From positions 248,001 to 312,000 of the forward strand of contig NZ_JAQQFV010000003.1 of the NCBI RefSeq assembly GCF_029675105.1: a DNA stretch of 64,000 nucleotides. The letters run 5' to 3'. Position numbers and translations under genes: made by a program. This DNA comes from Nocardia anocheti (GTDB taxonomy: Bacteria > Actinomycetota > Actinomycetes > Mycobacteriales > Mycobacteriaceae). The first letter of the stretch is position 1; each line of letters begins with the position of its first letter. Of this stretch, positions 32,477 through 41,800 are shown piece by piece. A model generated the notes under the pieces. That model saw only the letters and a program-made list of their open reading frames with translations. It ran no database searches and was not told the DNA's origin.

Positions 32477-33816
32477 CAGGCGCTCACCCGCGAATCCCGC
32501 TGGGCGAAGCGGCTTTCCACCGGGTCCAGGCCATAGTGCCCGCGCAGCGTGGTGGATTCGTAGTCGGTGCGGAACAGGCCGCGCTCGCGCAGGATCGGCA
32601 CCACCCGGTCGACGAAGTCCTCGAGCCCGCCGGGCAGATACGGCGGCATGATGTTGAAGCCGTCGGCCGCGCCCGCCTCGAACCAGCGCTGCAACTCGTC
32701 GGCGACCTGCTCGGGGGTGCCCGCGAAGGTGCGGTGCCCGCGGCCGCCGCCGAGCTTGCCGATGAGCTGACGCACGGTGAGGTCCTCGGTCTCGGCGAGC
32801 TCCTTGACCAGCGTGAACCGGCTCTTGCCGCCCTCGATGTCGCTCTCGGCGGGCAGCGGCGGCAGCGGCGCGTCCAGGGCGTGCGCGGTGAGGTCGACAC
32901 CGAGCATGGTGGAGAGCTGGCGCAGCGCGTAGTCGGGGGAGATGAGGTCGGTGAACTCCTGCTCGAGCGCCCTGGCCTCCTCTTCGGTGTCGGCGATGAA
33001 CGGCACCAGGCCCGGCAGGATCTTCAGCTCGTGCTCGGCCCGGCCGTACTTGGCCAGGCGCGACTTCAGGTCGCGGGCGAAGCGCAGGCCCTCCTCGAGG
33101 GTGCGCTGCGCGGTGAACACGGCCTCGGCGTGCTGGGCGGCGAATTCCTTGCCCGACTCCGAGGACCCGGCCTGTACCAGCAGCGGCCTGCCTTGCGGTC
33201 CGCGCGGCGAATTGAGCGGACCGCGCACCCGGAAGCGCTCGCCGGTGTAGTCGAGGGTGTGCACCTTGTCCGGGTCGGCGAAGACGCCGGTCTCGGTGTC
33301 GAGGACGATCGCCTCGGATTCCCAGCTGTCCCACAGCGCCAGCGCCACGTCGACGAACTCCGCCGCGCGCTCGTAGCGGCGCGCGTGCTCGGGAATGGCG
33401 TCGAGCCCGAAGTTGTAGGCCTCGTCGACACTGCCGGAGGTGACGATGTTCCAGCCCGCGCGCCCGCCGCTGATGTGGTCGAGCGAAGCGAACTTGCGGG
33501 CCAGGTTGAACGGCTCGTTGTAGCTGGTCGACGCGGTGGCGATGAGCCCGATCCGTTCGGTGACCGCCGCGATCGCCGCCAGCAGCGTCACCGGCTCGAA
33601 CACCGTGAGGGCATTGCGCTCGACCCGGGGCCCGACGGCGAGGGTGTCGGCGAAGAACACCGAGTCGAGCTTGCCGCGTTCGGCGATCCGGGCGACCTCC
33701 TGGAAGTGACGCACATCGAGCACCCGGTGCTCCTCGGTGCGCGGATGCCGCCAGGCCGCCTCGTGATGGCCGACGCCCATCAGGAAGGCGTTGAGATGAA
33801 AGGTCCTGCGAGACAC
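32476..33816 (-). CDS. Flavin-dependent monooxygenase, NtaA/SnaA/DszA (LLM) family
   Basis: 446 residues from the GTG at 33816, supported by AGGAGA upstream and the standard opening RRTFHLNAFLMGVGHHEAAW. Family blocks: FADTLAVGPRVERNALTVFE (about 58-77), GLIATASTSYNEPFNLARKF, SLDHISGGRAGWNIVTSGSV (about 114-133), GRPLLVQAGSSESGKEFAA (about 211-229), and FAGTPEQVADELQRWFEAGA near the C-terminus. These enzymes use reduced FMN and oxygen to cleave C-S or C-N bonds, as in dibenzothiophene-sulfone or nitrilotriacetate oxidation. No flavin reductase gene is adjacent. It follows the ABC permease by 13 bp in the sulfur operon. Confidence 0.92.
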   Translation of the reverse strand: MSRRTFHLNAFLMGVGHHEAAWRHPRTEEHRVLDVRHFQEVARIAERGKLDSVFFADTLAVGPRVERNALTVFEPVTLLAAIAAVTERIGLIATASTSYNEPFNLARKFASLDHISGGRAGWNIVTSGSVDEAYNFGLDAIPEHARRYERAAEFVDVALALWDSWESEAIVLDTETGVFADPDKVHTLDYTGERFRVRGPLNSPRGPQGRPLLVQAGSSESGKEFAAQHAEAVFTAQRTLEEGLRFARDLKSRLAKYGRAEHELKILPGLVPFIADTEEEARALEQEFTDLISPDYALRQLSTMLGVDLTAHALDAPLPPLPAESDIEGGKSRFTLVKELAETEDLTVRQLIGKLGGGRGHRTFAGTPEQVADELQRWFEAGAADGFNIMPPYLPGGLEDFVDRVVPILRERGLFRTDYESTTLRGHYGLDPVESRFAQRDSRVSA

Positions 33817-33829
33817 GGATTTCTCCTGA

Positions 33830-34717
33830 TCAGACGGTGGTGGCCGCGGTGCGCCAGCGCGAGAGGCGGCGTTCCAGGGCGACGAGGGCGACATTGAAAC
33901 CGAGGCCGATCAGCGAGATGGCCACGATGCCCGCGTACATCTGCGGGATCTGGAAGTTCTGCTGCGCGGCGGTGATCAGATAGCCGAGTCCGGCTCGCGC
34001 GCCGATCATCTCGGCGGCGATGAGCACCAGGATCGAGCCCGAGGCCGCCATCCGGATGCCGGTGAAGATCGACGGGACCGCCGCGGGCAGGATCACCTTC
34101 TGGAACAGCCGCAGCGGTGAGAAGCCCAGCGAGATCGCCGATTTCACCAGCAGGGGGTCGACGGTGCGCACGCCGGTGATGGTGTTGAGCAGGATCGGGA
34201 AGAAGGTCGCGTAGCCGATCAGCGCGATCTTGGAGGTCTCGCCGATGCCGAGGATGAGCACGAACACCGGCAGCAGCGCCAGGGCGGCGGTGTTGCGGAA
34301 CAGCTCGAGCACCGGGTTGAGGAAGTCCGAGACCGGCTTGTACCAGGCGATGGCGATACCGGCGGGCACCGCGATCACCAGGGCGATGGAGAAGCCGGTG
34401 ACCGAGCGGGTGAGGCTGGCCGAGATGTGGTCGCCGAGTTGGCCGTTGCCCGCCAGCTCGACGAACGCCTGCACCACCACCGAGAACGGGGGCAGGAACA
34501 CCTCGTCCACCAGGCCGAAGCGCGGGGCGAGTTCCCAGGCGCCGAGCAGCAGCGCGAAGGCCAGCAGCGGCTTGGCGATCCGGATCAGCAGGCGGCCGGT
34601 GGCCGCGGCGGCCTTGGTGACGGAGTCGGGGACCGCGCGGGCCGGAGCCGCGGCGGGCGCCGGTGTCGCGGGGGCGAGTTCGGTGGGCCGGTCGAGGACC
34701 GGGACGGCGCTAGACAT
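33830..34717 (-). CDS. ABC permease for sulfonate/taurine-type substrates (SsuC-like)
   Basis: 295 residues with six membrane helices after a 60-residue Ala/Pro-rich N-terminus. The binding-protein-dependent inner-membrane motif (EAA loop) is in LVKSAISLGFSPLRLFQKVI with LPAAVPSIFTGIRMAASGSI following (about 190-230). Typical helices are LLIRIAKPLLAFALLLGAWE and IALIGYATFFPILLNTITGV. Sequence type matches SsuC/TauC. It overlaps the ATPase gene by 8 bp and precedes the monooxygenase by 13 bp. Confidence 0.9.
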   Translation of the reverse strand: MSSAVPVLDRPTELAPATPAPAAAPARAVPDSVTKAAAATGRLLIRIAKPLLAFALLLGAWELAPRFGLVDEVFLPPFSVVVQAFVELAGNGQLGDHISASLTRSVTGFSIALVIAVPAGIAIAWYKPVSDFLNPVLELFRNTAALALLPVFVLILGIGETSKIALIGYATFFPILLNTITGVRTVDPLLVKSAISLGFSPLRLFQKVILPAAVPSIFTGIRMAASGSILVLIAAEMIGARAGLGYLITAAQQNFQIPQMYAGIVAISLIGLGFNVALVALERRLSRWRTAATTV

Positions 34718-35570
34718 GGGCGGGACTCCTGTCGGTGGATGCCTCCGAGGCGGTGCTGTCCTCGGCGGCGGCGAGCTCGAGCTGCTGGGCCCGGCTCACC
34801 TCGCTCTGCAGTTCGGTCCAGATCCGGTGGCGGTACTCGCGGAACTGCTCACTGGACCGGACGTCGATGTCGCCGCCGCGGGCGATGTCGATATCGATGA
34901 CGGCCTTGATCCGGCCGGGCCGCGAGGTCAGCACCGCGACGCGCTGGCCCAGGTAGACGGCCTCGTCGATGCCGTGGGTGATGAACAGGATGGTCTTGCC
35001 GGTGGCTTCCCAGATGCGCAGCAGTTCGTCCTGCAGCGACTCGCGGGTCTGGGCGTCGAGGGCGGCGAACGGCTCGTCCATCAACAGCACCTCCGGGTCG
35101 AAGGCGAGGCTGCGGGCGATGGCGACGCGCTGCTTCATGCCGCCGGAGAGCTCGTGCGGATACCGGTCACCGAAGCCGGTCAGGCCGACCAGTTCCAGGT
35201 AGTGGTCGGCGATCGCCTTGCGTTCCCCGCGCGGCACGCCCTTGGCCTCGAGCCCGAACTGGATATTGGCGCGGGCGGTGCGCCACGGCAGCAGCGCGTA
35301 CTGCTGGAACACCACGCCGCGATCCAGGCCGGGGCCGGAGATCGGGGTGCCGTCGAGCAGGATCTGTCCCGAACTCGGTGTGCTCAGGCCGCCGAGCAGG
35401 TCGAGCAGGGTGGACTTGCCCGAACCGCTCGGCCCGACCAGGACGAGGAACTCGCCCGCGCCGACCTCGATGGAGATGTCCTCGATGGCGGTGAACTTCT
35501 CGGCGCTGCCCCGGACGGCGAACTGTTTGCCGACGCCTTGGAGGGCGAGTTTGACTGCGGTGTCGCTCAT
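34710..35570 (-). CDS. ABC ATPase for sulfonate/taurine-type substrates (SsuB-like)
   Basis: 286 residues from the ATG at 35570, whose ATGA overlaps the binding-protein stop. Walker A is LVGPSGSGKSTLLDLLGG (about 43-60), the Q-loop is VFQQYALLPWRTARANI, the signature is HELSGGMKQRVAIARSLA (about 142-159), Walker B is VLLMDEPFAALDAQTRESLQ, and the switch His is in LFITHGIDEAVYLG. This QQYALLPW and THxIDEAxYL pattern is that of the SsuB/TauB/nitrate group. The last 35 residues are an acidic Ser/Ala tail. Confidence 0.93.
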   Translation of the reverse strand: MSDTAVKLALQGVGKQFAVRGSAEKFTAIEDISIEVGAGEFLVLVGPSGSGKSTLLDLLGGLSTPSSGQILLDGTPISGPGLDRGVVFQQYALLPWRTARANIQFGLEAKGVPRGERKAIADHYLELVGLTGFGDRYPHELSGGMKQRVAIARSLAFDPEVLLMDEPFAALDAQTRESLQDELLRIWEATGKTILFITHGIDEAVYLGQRVAVLTSRPGRIKAVIDIDIARGGDIDVRSSEQFREYRHRIWTELQSEVSRAQQLELAAAEDSTASEASTDRSPAHV

Positions 35571-36649
35571 TTCGCGGCCACCACCTCTCCGGTCGGACCG
35601 CTCTCGGGCTGGTAGGTGCCGTTGGCGTAGGGGTTGTCCTTGTTGGTGTACAGATCGGCGGCGGTGATCTTGCCGCGCTCGAGTTCGCCGTTGCGTTCGA
35701 GCCAGTCGATCCAGATCTGGATCTCGCGTTCGGCGATCACCGCGCCCGGCACCGGGATGCCGGAGCTGCGCCAGTAGTCGAGCAGCTTCAGGTTCTCGTT
35801 GCGGCCGCGCTTGCTGATGATCTCGGTGAACTTGGCGACGATCTCGTCGCGGGGAGTGATCTGCAGCCAGCGGGTGGCGCGCGCGGTGCCCTGGACGAAG
35901 TCCTTCACGGCCTCGGGGTTCTGGGCGATGAAGTCCTTGCGGAAGACGTAGGTGCCGTAGTCGAATTCGCCGAAGATGTCCTTGTCGGTGAACAGCGGGG
36001 TCAGGCCACCGCGCGGCACCGCGGTCTCGCGGTAGACGCCGCCGAGCGCGCCGACATCGATCTGTCCGCTGCGCAGCGCCTCCTCGGTGTTGATCGGGGG
36101 CACCACGATCAACTGCACCTGCTTGATCTCGTCCTCGGTCAGGCCCTGCTGGTGCAGCCATTCGCGGGTGACGAACTCGTGGTGCGCGCCGAGGGTGTTG
36201 ATGCCGACCTTCTTGCCGATCAGGTCACGCGCGGTCTTGATGCCCGCGTCCTCCCGTACGAAGTAACCGGTGAAGGACTTGGCGTCGGAGCCGTAGGAGC
36301 TCAGCACCGCCTGCACGGGCGCGCCGCCCGCGGCGAGCTTGACCACCGCGCCGTTGAACGCGCTGCCGAATTCGACCTGCTTGGTGGCCGCGGCCTGGAT
36401 ATTGGCGGGGCCGCTGGTGGTGTCGCTTTCCCACCGCAGGGCGATGGAGGTGAAGTAGCCGAGGTTCTCGGCCAGTTCGAACGGGGTGACCAGGCCGGTC
36501 TGCCCCTGGTAGCGCAGCACGGTCTTGCCGTCGGCGGTCGTCGGTGTGTCGGTGGCGCCGCACGCGGTGACCACCGCGAGGGCGGCGGGAACGACGAGCG
36601 CGGCGGCGAGCGCACGCAGCGGACGTCGTCGCAAGAGAGTGGACAGCAT
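35567..36649 (-). CDS. Sulfonate-type ABC substrate-binding lipoprotein (SsuA-like)
   Basis: 360 residues. The N-terminus RRRPLRALAAALVVPAALAV runs into the lipobox VTAC (Cys about residue 30), so the mature protein is a lipoprotein. The body is a NMT1/SsuA-type periplasmic fold: LVTPFELAENLGYFTSIALR, AATKQVEFGSAFNGAVVKLA (about 87-106), DLIGKKVGINTLGAHHEFVT (about 142-161), INTEEALRSGQIDVGALGGV, and RKDFIAQNPEAVKDFVQGTA. It would capture the sulfonate outside the membrane for the SsuBC-like pair. First structural gene after the Cys-leader at 36781-36858, with a 131-bp intervening leader. Confidence 0.9.
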   Translation of the reverse strand: MLSTLLRRRPLRALAAALVVPAALAVVTACGATDTPTTADGKTVLRYQGQTGLVTPFELAENLGYFTSIALRWESDTTSGPANIQAAATKQVEFGSAFNGAVVKLAAGGAPVQAVLSSYGSDAKSFTGYFVREDAGIKTARDLIGKKVGINTLGAHHEFVTREWLHQQGLTEDEIKQVQLIVVPPINTEEALRSGQIDVGALGGVYRETAVPRGGLTPLFTDKDIFGEFDYGTYVFRKDFIAQNPEAVKDFVQGTARATRWLQITPRDEIVAKFTEIISKRGRNENLKLLDYWRSSGIPVPGAVIAEREIQIWIDWLERNGELERGKITAADLYTNKDNPYANGTYQPESGPTGEVVAAK

Positions 36650-36780
36650 GGTTGGCGAATCTTTCGATGGCGCGCGGCATCACGCGACGTGCCGGACATG
36701 GGCACGCCGCGACGATCCGCGCGGAACGGACTTACGGGAGAGAGGGAAACGCTGGGCGACGCGGAGGGGCCGCCGGGAGA

Positions 36781-36858
36781 TCAGCGGCGACAGCACCCGG
36801 GGGACAGGCGCATCAGGTCCACCGTCCTGCGGCGGACGAGCGCGAGGGTGTCGGTCAT
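36781..36858 (-). CDS. 25-residue Cys-Cys leader peptide (CysLP-like uORF)
   Basis: ATG at 36858 with AGGAAAG six bases upstream; product starts MTDTLALVRRRTVDLM and ends RLSPGCCRR with a TGA at 36781-36783. The tandem Cys codons close to the stop and the position 131 bp before the first gene of a sulfur-scavenging operon fit the cysteine-responsive polycysteine leader peptides known from mycobacteria. In those, stalling at Cys codons during Cys shortage relieves attenuation of the downstream operon. The DLMR motif is shared with the second candidate at 32369-32476. Too short for usual gene callers. Confidence 0.72.
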   Translation of the reverse strand: MTDTLALVRRRTVDLMRLSPGCCRR

Positions 36859-36960
36859 GTCGGTCTTTCCTGCCAGCGGAGCGGCGCAGATCGCCGTCTC
36901 GAATTCCTATGGTGCGGTGCGTGATACGGGTTCGGCAATGCTGTTTTCACATCGTGGAAA

Positions 36961-37692
36961 TCACGGTGCGCCGAATTCGGTACCGGCGGCGGTGTGGAAA
37001 TACGGGCCGATCCGTACCGCGATCTGATGCATGGCGGGCACCACGGCGCGCACCAGATCGTGGTCCAGGCGCACCGCCCGCGCCTGCACGCCGAGCGCGC
37101 CCCACACCTGCTTGTCGGGCCCGAGCACGGGCACGGCGACGGCGCGGATCGGCTCCTCGCTGTCGATCTCCTCGACCGCGAAGCCGCGCCTGCGCACGGT
37201 GTCGAACAGTTCGCGGCGCTCGGCGCCGGTGGCGGTGTGGGCCAGCAGGGCGTGCCCGACCGCGCTGCTGTGCAGCGGGCTGCGTTCGCGCGGAATCTGG
37301 TTGTGGCAGAAGGAGACCGGTGGGCGCGCCTGGAAGACGGTGAGCGCTTCGTCGTCGTCGGGCACACTGAGGCTGACGGTGATCTTGATACCCGCCGCCA
37401 GCGCGTAGAGGTGGGGTGCGGCGGCGTCGAGGCCGAGGCGTGAGAGCGCGGGGCGGGCCAGGCAGGCCAATCCGTGTCCGATCCGGTAGCGGTCGGTGGC
37501 GGTGTCCTGTTCGAGCAGGCGGCCGCGCACCAGCGCCTGCGCCAGCCGGAAGGTGGTACTCACCGGCAGCCCGGCGCGCTGGGCCAGTTCGCTCAGCGAC
37601 AGCTCCGGATCGCCGCCCTGGAAGCAGTTGAGCACGTAGACGGCACGGTCGACGGCGCGGGCCCCGGAACGGGGTGTTTCGGTGGCGGTCAT
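36961..37692 (-). CDS. IclR-family transcriptional regulator
   Basis: 243 residues from the ATG at 37692 (GAGAGAG upstream). Winged HTH at the N-terminus: [20 protein letters not shown], then [20 protein letters not shown] (about 34-53) and [19 protein letters not shown]. The C-terminal effector domain (about 85-243) has the IclR pattern [14 protein letters not shown] and a late [20 protein letters not shown]. Encoded directly upstream of the sulfonate operon on the same strand, with about 100 bp before the Cys leader. It probably senses a substrate or intermediate of that operon. Confidence 0.92.
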   Translation of the reverse strand: MTATETPRSGARAVDRAVYVLNCFQGGDPELSLSELAQRAGLPVSTTFRLAQALVRGRLLEQDTATDRYRIGHGLACLARPALSRLGLDAAAPHLYALAAGIKITVSLSVPDDDEALTVFQARPPVSFCHNQIPRERSPLHSSAVGHALLAHTATGAERRELFDTVRRRGFAVEEIDSEEPIRAVAVPVLGPDKQVWGALGVQARAVRLDHDLVRAVVPAMHQIAVRIGPYFHTAAGTEFGAP

Positions 37693-37787
37693 GGGCGGCT
37701 CTCTCTCGGCGAAGTGCCGTGAACTATCCGCGACACGCACCCAGGCCCGCAATGGTTCGCCCACCGCTGAGCCGAACTCCCCGCAGG

Positions 37788-37949
37788 TCAGTCCCGCGCG
37801 TCGTCCTCCTCGGCACGCGGTGCCACCGCCCCGGACACCCGGATCACCCCGGCGTCGAGATCGAGATCCACCCGCGGCCGATGCCCCTGCCCGTCACTGT
37901 CCCCACCGCCCTCGTCCCGCAGCTTCTGCCCGGGAAACAACTCACCCAT
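37788..37949 (-). CDS. Small DUF6191-like protein
   Basis: 53 residues from the ATG at 37949. The sequence begins [20 protein letters not shown] and has the closing [14 protein letters not shown] segment typical of the actinobacterial DUF6191 group (MxGELFxPG start, DLDxGxVxI end). Highly charged, probably cytoplasmic. Function unknown. Divergent from the RNase HI gene. Confidence 0.6.
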   Translation of the reverse strand: MGELFPGQKLRDEGGGDSDGQGHRPRVDLDLDAGVIRVSGAVAPRAEEDDARD

Positions 37950-38030
37950 GATGCCCACACCTCCACCATAACCACTTGCCCTCACCCCTGGTCCATCGTC
38001 ATCGGGGAAAGAGCGGCGTACGGTGGCTGT

Positions 38031-38876
38031 ATGGGGGAGGGCGTGGAGCGAATCGTCGAAGTATTCACCGACGGCGCATGTTCGGGCAATCCCGGCCCGG
38101 GCGGCTGGGGCGCGATATTGCGGTACGGCAAGCATGAGCGCGAGATCTACGGCAGCGATCCAGCCACCACCAACAACCGGATGGAACTGCTGGCGGTGAT
38201 CCGTGCCTTGGAATCACTCACCCGACCATCGCGGGTCCGCGTGTATTCGGACAGTCGATATGTAGTGGATGGTGTCACTCTCTCGCTCTCGATGTGGCGG
38301 GCCAACGGCTGGTTGACGAAGAGCAAGAAGGCTGTCAAGAACGTCGATCTCTGGGAACGCCTTGCCGAGCTGTCGGATCGTCACGACATCGAGTGGCGCT
38401 GGGTGCGCGGTCACGATGGGCACGCCGACAACGAACGAGCCGATCGCCTGGCCGTTCGCGGCGCGGAGGAAGCCAAACGAATGGAGCGTTCACCCACGAC
38501 GTCTTCGGCACTGCCTTATCACCCGGGGGATTTATTCGGCGTCGGAGGCACGCCCGAGGCTGTCGTGCCATCTCTGGCCGAGCCACCGGAGACGGATGAA
38601 CTGTGTCGTCACGAGTTACCGCTCGGCCAGTGTGACTACTGTCGAGCACTTCCGCCAGGTGTCCTCGCTCGCGGCTTTCGCACTGCGGGGGGCCGGGCTT
38701 ACCACAACGACCCCGATTGTGAGTGGCTGCGCGCGGGACAACAGCAGTCCGAACGTGCCGGACACAACCTCAATGACATCGTCCCTGTGGCCTGGCAGGC
38801 GGTCGATCCCACCGAACTGCAGCCGTGCGAGTGGTGCTGCACGCCGCAATGGTTGGCACACCGCCGACGGCCCTGA
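38031..38876 (+). CDS. rnhA: Ribonuclease HI with a C-terminal Cys/His-rich extension
   Basis: 281 residues from the ATG at 38031; a GTG at 38043 with a GGGGGAGG-type site directly before it is a good alternative. Residues 1 to about 150 are RNase [22 protein letters not shown] with the first catalytic Asp, [14 protein letters not shown] with Glu, [14 protein letters not shown] with Asp, [13 protein letters not shown], and [17 protein letters not shown] with the last Asp. It cleaves RNA in RNA-DNA hybrids. Residues about 165-281 are an extra domain with [19 protein letters not shown] (C-x-H...C-x2-C), then [16 protein letters not shown] and [17 protein letters not shown]. These look like zinc-binding pairs. 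Typical bacterial RNase HI lacks this. The gene ends back to back with the NRPS stop (shared TGATCA). Confidence 0.9.
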   Translation: MGEGVERIVEVFTDGACSGNPGPGGWGAILRYGKHEREIYGSDPATTNNRMELLAVIRALESLTRPSRVRVYSDSRYVVDGVTLSLSMWRANGWLTKSKKAVKNVDLWERLAELSDRHDIEWRWVRGHDGHADNERADRLAVRGAEEAKRMERSPTTSSALPYHPGDLFGVGGTPEAVVPSLAEPPETDELCRHELPLGQCDYCRALPPGVLARGFRTAGGRAYHNDPDCEWLRAGQQQSERAGHNLNDIVPVAWQAVDPTELQPCEWCCTPQWLAHRRRP

Positions 38877-41800
38877 TCAGACGGGTTGGGGGAGGAGGCC
38901 GGTGGTGATGAAGCCGGTGATGTAGCGGTGGAGGACGGTGGTGTCTACGCGGGGGCAGGTGACGTCGGTGTCGGTGAGGGCGGTGCGGGTGAGTTCGTCG
39001 TCGATGACGAGGTCGCCGCCGCCCGCGCCGAGGTAGTTCTCGGCGATGAGGGCGGCGCGCATGAGGTCGGCGTGGTCGCCGATGCGGTCGGCCAGGCGGT
39101 GGGCGGCGTCCTCGATGGCCACGGTCTCGACGGGGTAGCCGTTGTCGCGCAGGACGTCGAGGATGGCCGCGACGGGGGTGGGTTCGCGGTTGACGAGGTG
39201 GTAGACCTCGCCGTCGGGGTGGCGGGCGGTGGCCAGGGCGACGATCGCGCGCGCGACGTAGTCGACCGGGGCCAGGGTCACCTTCGCCTCACCGATCTCC
39301 GGGGCGAGGCCCAGGTGCGCGGCGGAGCGGATGAGTGTCCAGAAGGCGTCGTCGCTGTTCACGGTGCCGTGGGTGGTGGCGCCCGAGACCAGGCCGGGCC
39401 GGTGCACGGCGACCGGCAGACCCCGGCGCGCGGCGGCGAGCACGAGCTGTTCGGCGACCCACTTGCTGGCCATGTACCCGTTGCGCGGCACCTCGGCGGC
39501 GGTGATGGCGGCGGCCTCGGTGACGACGCCGGTGTGGTCGACACCGACCGCGGCGTTCACGGTGGACACGAAGTGCAGCGTCTTCACCCGGGTGGTCACC
39601 GCGAGCCGCAGCACCTCCCGCGTGCCGCCGATATTGGCCGCGCGCAGCACCTCGTACGGTTCGAGGTGGTTCACCCGGGCGCCGTTGTGGTAGATCACGT
39701 CGAGCTGTTCGGCGAGGTCGGTCCACGCGTCCTCGGACAGGCCCAGGCGCGGGGCGGCCAGGTCGCCGGGCAGCGGGACCACGCGCTCGCGCAGGTCCGA
39801 GGAGTCCAGCCCGAAGCGGTCCATCGTCGCGGCCAGCCGCTGATAGCCCGATTCGATGTCGTCGGCGCGCACCAGGCACCAGACGCGGGCGGGGGTGTGA
39901 TCGAGGAGTTCGCGCAGCAGGTGGATGCCGACGAAGCCGGTGGCACCGGTCAGCAGGGCGGTGACGGCACCGGCGGGTTCGTGCTCGGGGACGCGGAAGT
40001 CCTCGTCGAGGCGGGCGTCGGCCTCGAGCATCTCGATCCAGCGTCCGTCGGCCGCCTCGGCCGCACCGGCGGACACCGACGCGGTGACCCCGCGCGGCGT
40101 GGCGGCCTCGAACAGGGTGCGGGCCTCCACGTCGAGCCCGAGGCGCTGGGACAGCTCGGTGCGCAGGCCGAACACCAGCAGCGAGGTGCCGCCGAGGTCG
40201 AAGAAGTTGTCGTCCACGGCGACCGCGTCCAGGCCGAGCACATCGGCGAACACCTGGGCGACGGCGAGTTCGCGCACGCTCGCGTGCTGGTCGGCGGCGG
40301 TGTCGGCACCGGTGGTCGCGGTCTCGGTGAGCCGGTGGCGCGGCAGGACAAGGTCGGGATCGCGCAGCTCGGCGACGGTCGCGTCCGGGCGGGCGGTGAC
40401 CGCGCGGAGCAGACGCACGTACTGCTCGGCGAACTCCGCGACGGTGGCGGCGTCGAAGAGGTCGGTGGCGTAGCGCAGGCTCGCGACATAGCCGTGGCCG
40501 GGACGTTCGCGCAGGGTGAGGGCGAGGTCGAAGTGGGTGGTGTCCTGGGGCAGGTCGAGCAGGTCGACGGTGAGGTCGCCGAGGGCGAGATCCTGGGTGG
40601 CGGGCAGGTTCTCGAAGGAGAACACGGCCTGGAACAGCGGATTGCGGGTGTCGTCGCGGGGCGGGTTCACGGCTTCGACGATGTGGTCGAAGGGAACCTC
40701 GCCGTGGTCGAGCGCGGCCAGGGTCACCGCGCGGGAGCGGGCGAGCAGCGCGGTGAAGGGCTCGGTCGCGTCGACGGTGGTGCGCAGCGGCAGCGTGTTG
40801 ACGAACATGCCGACCAGGCGGTCCAGCGAGGGGTGGCCGCGCCCGGCGACCGGGGTGCCGACGGTGATGTCGTCGCTGCCCGAGAGCTGGTGCAGGAGAA
40901 CGGCGAAGGCCGCGTGGCCCGCCATGTGGGCGGTGGCCTGATGGTCGCGGGCCAGGGCGGTGAGCGCGTCGGCGGTGGCGGCGTCGACGGTGAAGCCGAT
41001 CGCGGCGCCCGCGCCCTCGGCGCCGGTGGTGCGCACCCGGTCGACCGGCAGGGTGAGCCGATCGGGCGCACCCGCGAGCGTCGAGACCCAGTAGTCGAGT
41101 TGACGCGCGGCCAGTGAATCGGAGTCGGTGCGGTCGCCGAGGCGGTCGAGCTGCCAGAGGGTGTAGTCGGCGTATTGCAGCGGCAGCGGCTCCCAGTCGG
41201 GGGTGCGCCGATTCGCCTGTGCCGCGTAGGCCAGCGACAGGTCGGCGACGAGCGGACCGTGCGACCAGCCGTCGGCGGCGATGTGGTGGGCGACCAGTGC
41301 CAGCACATGGTCGCGGTCGCCGAGCTGCCACACGGTCAGCCGGAACGGGATGTCGGTGGTGACGTCGAACGGCGCGGCGACCTGGGTGGCCAGGGCGTCG
41401 GCGAGGTCGTCCTCGGCGAGAGTGATCGGCGCGAAATCCTGATCGGCCAGCGCCGCATCGGTGTCGAGTACGCGTGGGCGGGGGCCTGATTCGCCGACGG
41501 GATACACCGTGCGCAGCACCTCGTGTCGCCGCACCACCGCGCGGATGGCGCCCACGAGCGCGTCGTGGTCGAGATCGCCGCGCAGCCGCAGCGCGAGGGG
41601 CAGGTGGTAGGCGGCCGACTCGCGGTAGAGCTGATTGAGCAGCCACATGCGGGTCTGGGCGGGCGCGAGCGAAAGGTGTTGCGGCCGTGGGCCCGCCACG
41701 GGCGTGGCCGCGGCGTCGGTGTCGGCGAGACCGGCGGCCAGCTCGACCACCGTCGGCGCGTCGAAGACGGCGCGCACGGACACACCCAGCCGCGCGGCGA

